Positions 7,136-9,200 of a DNA stretch of 9,200 nucleotides are shown piece after piece. The notes under the pieces are model-generated. The model was not told where the DNA came from, did no database searches, and saw nothing but the letters and a program-made list of their open reading frames with translations. A program made the position numbers and the translations under genes. The stretch is from Streptosporangiaceae bacterium (GTDB taxonomy: Bacteria; Actinomycetota; Actinomycetes; Streptosporangiales; Streptosporangiaceae). How positions within the stretch are numbered: the first letter of the stretch is position 1; the number at the start of each line of letters is the position of its first letter. The DNA is taken from NCBI GenBank assembly GCA_030040815.1, contig JASHSZ010000489.1, forward strand, positions 1 through 9,200, given 5' to 3'.

Positions 7136-7339
7136 CTAGCCGAACTCAAACCTTGCTGCCGGATCAGAGTGCAGCGCGTCCTGACTGCCCTGCCGGTGAT
7201 GGTTAGGCAGGTTCGCTGGCAGTTCGCCGAGCATGAACCAGCTGACATCGTCGTCGTTCACCCGCGCGTCGCCGCTTGCCGCCCGGCACTTGAATGTCAC
7301 GTCCAGCCAGCGCGCTTGGCCGCCGTTACGGTGACCATC
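7136..7339 (-). pseudogene. Remnant of a NUDIX hydrolase C-terminus
   Basis: Reading leftward from about 7339 to TAG at 7138-7136, 67 codons resemble the end of an actinobacterial NUDIX hydrolase. The parts are R-W-L-D-V-T-F-K-C-R, then S-G-D-A-R-V-N-D-D, then V-S-W-F-M-L-G-E-L-P, then H-H-R-Q, D-A-L and P-A-A-R-F-E-F-G. Family members usually have three or four more residues between N-D-D and the W-F strand, which suggests a small in-frame deletion. Upstream the frame stays open but shows no Nudix box (G-x5-E-x7-R-E-U-x-E-E) and no start codon with a fitting protein. I therefore read it as the decayed tail of a lost gene. The family call is from memory of the pattern, not a search. Confidence 0.5.
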
Positions 7340-7464
7340 AGCGGAAGCGCCGAGGAGCTGAGGATGCGCTCGGCGACCGCGGCTGCCCGGAGTGACGGCG
7401 GTCGTCCTGGATGACCCATCCGGGCCCGCAGATCCAGGGGGCGATTAGGTTGCTAGTGCCGCGG

Positions 7465-7485
7465 GACAGCAGTCGGCCCGCTGTC
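7465..7485 (+). promoter_or_regulatory. Short inverted repeat upstream of the aldo/keto reductase
   Basis: GACAGC (7465-7470) and GCTGTC (7480-7485) are perfect inverted copies nine bases apart. A competing pair is GCGGG (7461-7465) with CCCGC (7477-7481). They end about 20 bases before the ATG at 7506, which would suit an operator or a leader hairpin, but six-base stems are common by chance at this GC content. Confidence 0.25.
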
Positions 7486-7505
7486 GTCCTCGTAAGGTGA
7501 CTGGC

Positions 7506-8537
7506 ATGGAGATGCGCGTACTTGGCACAACCGGCGTCCGGGTCAGCTCGTTTTGCCTCGGCGCGATGATGTTCGGCAGCACCTGGGGGAACCCCGACCA
7601 CGACGAGAGCATCCGCATTATCCACCGGGCCCTCGAGGCGGGCATCAACTTCATCGACACCGCCGACGTCTACTCCGAGGGCGAATCCGAGGTGATTGTC
7701 GGCAAGGCGCTCGCAGGCGGCCGCCGGGACACCATCGTGCTCGCAACCAAGGCGCACGGTGTGATGGGTAAGGACGTCAACGAGCGCGGCAACTCCCGCC
7801 GCTGGCTGATCCGGGAGTGCGAGGCCAGCCTGCGCCGCCTCGGCACTGACTACATCGACCTGTACCAGATCCACCGGCCGGATCCTGACACCGACATCGA
7901 CGAGACGCTCGGCGCGCTGTCGGATCTGATCCGGGCCGGCAAGATCTGCTACGCCGGCACGTCCACGTTCCCCGCCGACCTGATCGTGGAGGCGCAGTGG
8001 ACCGCGCAGCGTCGGAGCCGAGAGCGGTTCGTCTGCGAGCAGCCGCCGTACTCGATCCTGGTGCGCGGCGTCGAAGCCGCCGTGCTGCCTGCCTGCCAGC
8101 GTCATCACCTCGGCGTGATCACCTGGGGACCGCTCGCCAGCGGCTGGCTGACCGGTCTGTACCGGCTCGACTCAGGCCTGCCCGCGAGCAGGCGGTCGCA
8201 GCGGCTGCCGCAGCGGTTCGACATGAGCCTGCCGGGTAACCGCGCCAAGCTGGACGCCGCCGACAAGCTGGCGAAGCTGGCCGCCGAGGCTGGCATGCCG
8301 CTCATTCATCTGGCGCTCGGCTTCGTCGTCAGCCATTCGGCAGTGACCTCGGCCATCCTTGGCCCGCGGACCATGGAGCACCTGGAGAGCCAGCTCGGCG
8401 CCCCTGCCAGCGGGCTGCCCGCCGATCTGCTGGACCGGATCGACCAGATAGTGCCACCGGGCGTGAACCTCAACCCGGCCGACGGCAGTTACGTGCCGCC
8501 GGCGCTCGCCGATCCGGCGCTGCGCCGCCGGCACTGA
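7506..8537 (+). CDS. Aldo/keto reductase
   Basis: A 343-residue NAD(P)H-dependent oxidoreductase of the aldo/keto reductase superfamily (TIM barrel), reducing a carbonyl substrate that cannot be identified from sequence. The catalytic tetrad is complete: D51 in F-I-D-T-A, Y56 in D-V-Y-S-E-G, K82 in L-A-T-K-A-H-G, and H123 in Y-Q-I-H-R-P-D. The N-terminal hairpin R-V-L-G-T-T-G-V-R-V-S and the C-terminal cofactor block T-S-A-I-L-G-P-R-T-M-E-H-L are typical. I chose the ATG at 7506 because AAGG at 7494-7497 sits eight bases before it; an in-frame GTG at 7497 overlaps that site. The last codons (R-R-R-H-stop) are made by the first unit of a 14-base tandem repeat. Its neighbours are the NUDIX remnant upstream and the convergent GrpB gene downstream. 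Confidence 0.93.
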   Translation: MEMRVLGTTGVRVSSFCLGAMMFGSTWGNPDHDESIRIIHRALEAGINFIDTADVYSEGESEVIVGKALAGGRRDTIVLATKAHGVMGKDVNERGNSRRWLIRECEASLRRLGTDYIDLYQIHRPDPDTDIDETLGALSDLIRAGKICYAGTSTFPADLIVEAQWTAQRRSRERFVCEQPPYSILVRGVEAAVLPACQRHHLGVITWGPLASGWLTGLYRLDSGLPASRRSQRLPQRFDMSLPGNRAKLDAADKLAKLAAEAGMPLIHLALGFVVSHSAVTSAILGPRTMEHLESQLGAPASGLPADLLDRIDQIVPPGVNLNPADGSYVPPALADPALRRRH

Positions 8538-8594
8538 TCCGCCGGCACTGATCCGCCGGCGCTGAGCCGCCGGCACTGATCCGCCGGCACTGAG
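8525..8594 (+). repeat. Five tandem 14-base units overlapping the aldo/keto reductase stop
   Basis: The unit CCGCCGGCACTGAT repeats without spacers at 8525, 8539, 8553, 8567 and 8581. Units 1, 2 and 4 are identical. Unit 3 has G for A in the centre and ends AG. Unit 5 ends AG. Unit 1 contains the stop TGA (8535-8537). Each unit holds the palindrome GCCGGC, so any two can pair into a hairpin. The array fills most of the 92 bases between two converging genes and could act in both directions as a terminator or roadblock. Confidence 0.93.
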
Positions 8595-8629
8595 CCGGGC
8601 CTGCTCCGTTCCGTTCGCGGTGGTTGTGG

Positions 8630-9200
8630 TCAGGCGTGATCGACGTGCGGCTGCCACCCGGTGTCGCGTGCCCACCCGGCGGCCGCGGCGACGACGAGGT
8701 CAACGACCGGGTCCTTGATCTCGGTGTAGACCTCGAGCCCGGCGACGGCTCGCGCGAGCTCCGCCTTGAAGCGCGCGTAGGCGGCGACCGCGAGCGGGTG
8801 CGCGCGCAGCCAGTCGCGGAACAACAGCGCCAGCCGCTCGTTCGGCGAGCCAACAACACGGACGTGCAGGTTGACGTCCCCGGCCGGGTGATCTCGCCGC
8901 CGCCAGGTCCGCTTCGTCCATAGCGCCGGGTCGCTGTCGTCGCCGGCCGGCACGTGATCGTGCTCGTAGGGCAGCCGGGTATAGCGCAGCCGGGCGAGCG
9001 GAGCGTCAAACGCCGCCGCGGCTGCGTCGAGGTCGCGGACCGACAGCTGCAGGTCGAGCACGTCCTTGGCGGCCATGCCCGGCACCGCCGTGCTGCCGAT
9101 GTGGTCCGCGTGGCAGACCAGCGGGCCGAGCGCCGCGCGGAGCGCGACCAGCTCGGCCGCGGCCTGGCCGGGCCAGCGCTCGTCGTAGGGTACTACCCGG
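8630..9200 (-). CDS. GrpB family protein (UPF0157, nucleotidyltransferase-like fold), N-terminus beyond the window
   Basis: The minus-strand frame is open from the right edge (first full codon at 9199) to TGA at 8632-8630, giving 189 visible residues. It begins R-V-V-P-Y-D-E-R-W-P, which is normally within the first few residues of GrpB proteins, so only a short piece is probably missing. Next comes the family's signature H-I-G-S-T-A-V-P-G-M-A-A-K-D-V-L-D-L. Later blocks V-N-L-H-V-R-V-V-G-S, L-L-F-R-D-W-L-R-A-H-P and Y-T-E-I-K-D fit the rest of the family. GrpB proteins share a nucleotidyltransferase-type fold; their cellular role is largely unknown. The gene converges with the aldo/keto reductase across the 14-base repeat array. 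Confidence 0.88.
   Translation of the reverse strand, partial: RVVPYDERWPGQAAAELVALRAALGPLVCHADHIGSTAVPGMAAKDVLDLQLSVRDLDAAAAAFDAPLARLRYTRLPYEHDHVPAGDDSDPALWTKRTWRRRDHPAGDVNLHVRVVGSPNERLALLFRDWLRAHPLAVAAYARFKAELARAVAGLEVYTEIKDPVVDLVVAAAAGWARDTGWQPHVDHA

Larger units (their letters stand above)
7124..7505. other. Gene-poor gap of 382 bases
   Basis: No intact gene is convincing here. The left half carries a minus-strand NUDIX tail remnant. The right end carries a short inverted repeat and the ribosome binding site of the aldo/keto reductase. The open frames that cross the gap look like shadows. Confidence 0.5.

Noticed and set aside
7338..8108. 256-codon minus-strand frame
   Set aside because: It is antisense to the well-supported aldo/keto reductase and shows no recognisable domain.
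8525..8594. CRISPR-like array
   Set aside because: The 14-base units abut without spacers and no cas gene is near.

Overview
The window looks like chromosomal DNA of a high-GC actinomycete. The evidence is the strongly GC-rich third codon positions, frequent GTG starts, a mycobacterial-type lactate monooxygenase, an actinobacterial-type valyl-tRNA synthetase and a DUF559/AbiEi-like protein. I cannot place it below class level. No rRNA, tRNA, CRISPR array, transposase or phage gene was seen.

Layout, left to right. A secreted phosphoesterase runs leftward off the left edge (1-618). Divergent from it is an FMN-dependent lactate 2-monooxygenase (819-1985, +). Converging on that gene is a leftward cluster that reads, in transcription order: valine--tRNA ligase (5920-3328), a small VOC/glyoxalase-fold protein (3271-2885), methionine-R-sulfoxide reductase B (2832-2434) and a cupin (2437-2015). 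The gaps are about 56 and 52 bases, followed by a 4-base GTGA overlap. Divergent from valS is a protein with an AbiEi-type N-terminus and a DUF559-like nuclease-fold C-terminus (6170-7123, +). After it lie a decayed NUDIX hydrolase tail on the minus strand (about 7136-7339), an aldo/keto reductase (7506-8537, +), a 14-base tandem repeat across that gene's 3' end, and a GrpB-family protein entering from the right edge (8630 to beyond 9200, -).

Functionally this is mostly housekeeping and oxidative or carbonyl metabolism: lactate oxidation, repair of oxidised methionine, a VOC protein, a cupin and an aldo/keto reductase. I see no multi-gene defence system or biosynthetic cluster.

The most notable observations are these. 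(1) valS carries a one-base frameshift just before its HIGH motif, at about 5829-5833; removing one base restores the expected Y-R-F-D-R sequence. (2) A 19-base perfect inverted repeat, with nested 16-base direct repeats, sits in the valS/DUF559 divergent intergenic region. (3) A NUDIX C-terminal remnant lies in the 382-base gap before the aldo/keto reductase. (4) Five 14-base tandem units overlap the aldo/keto reductase stop codon.
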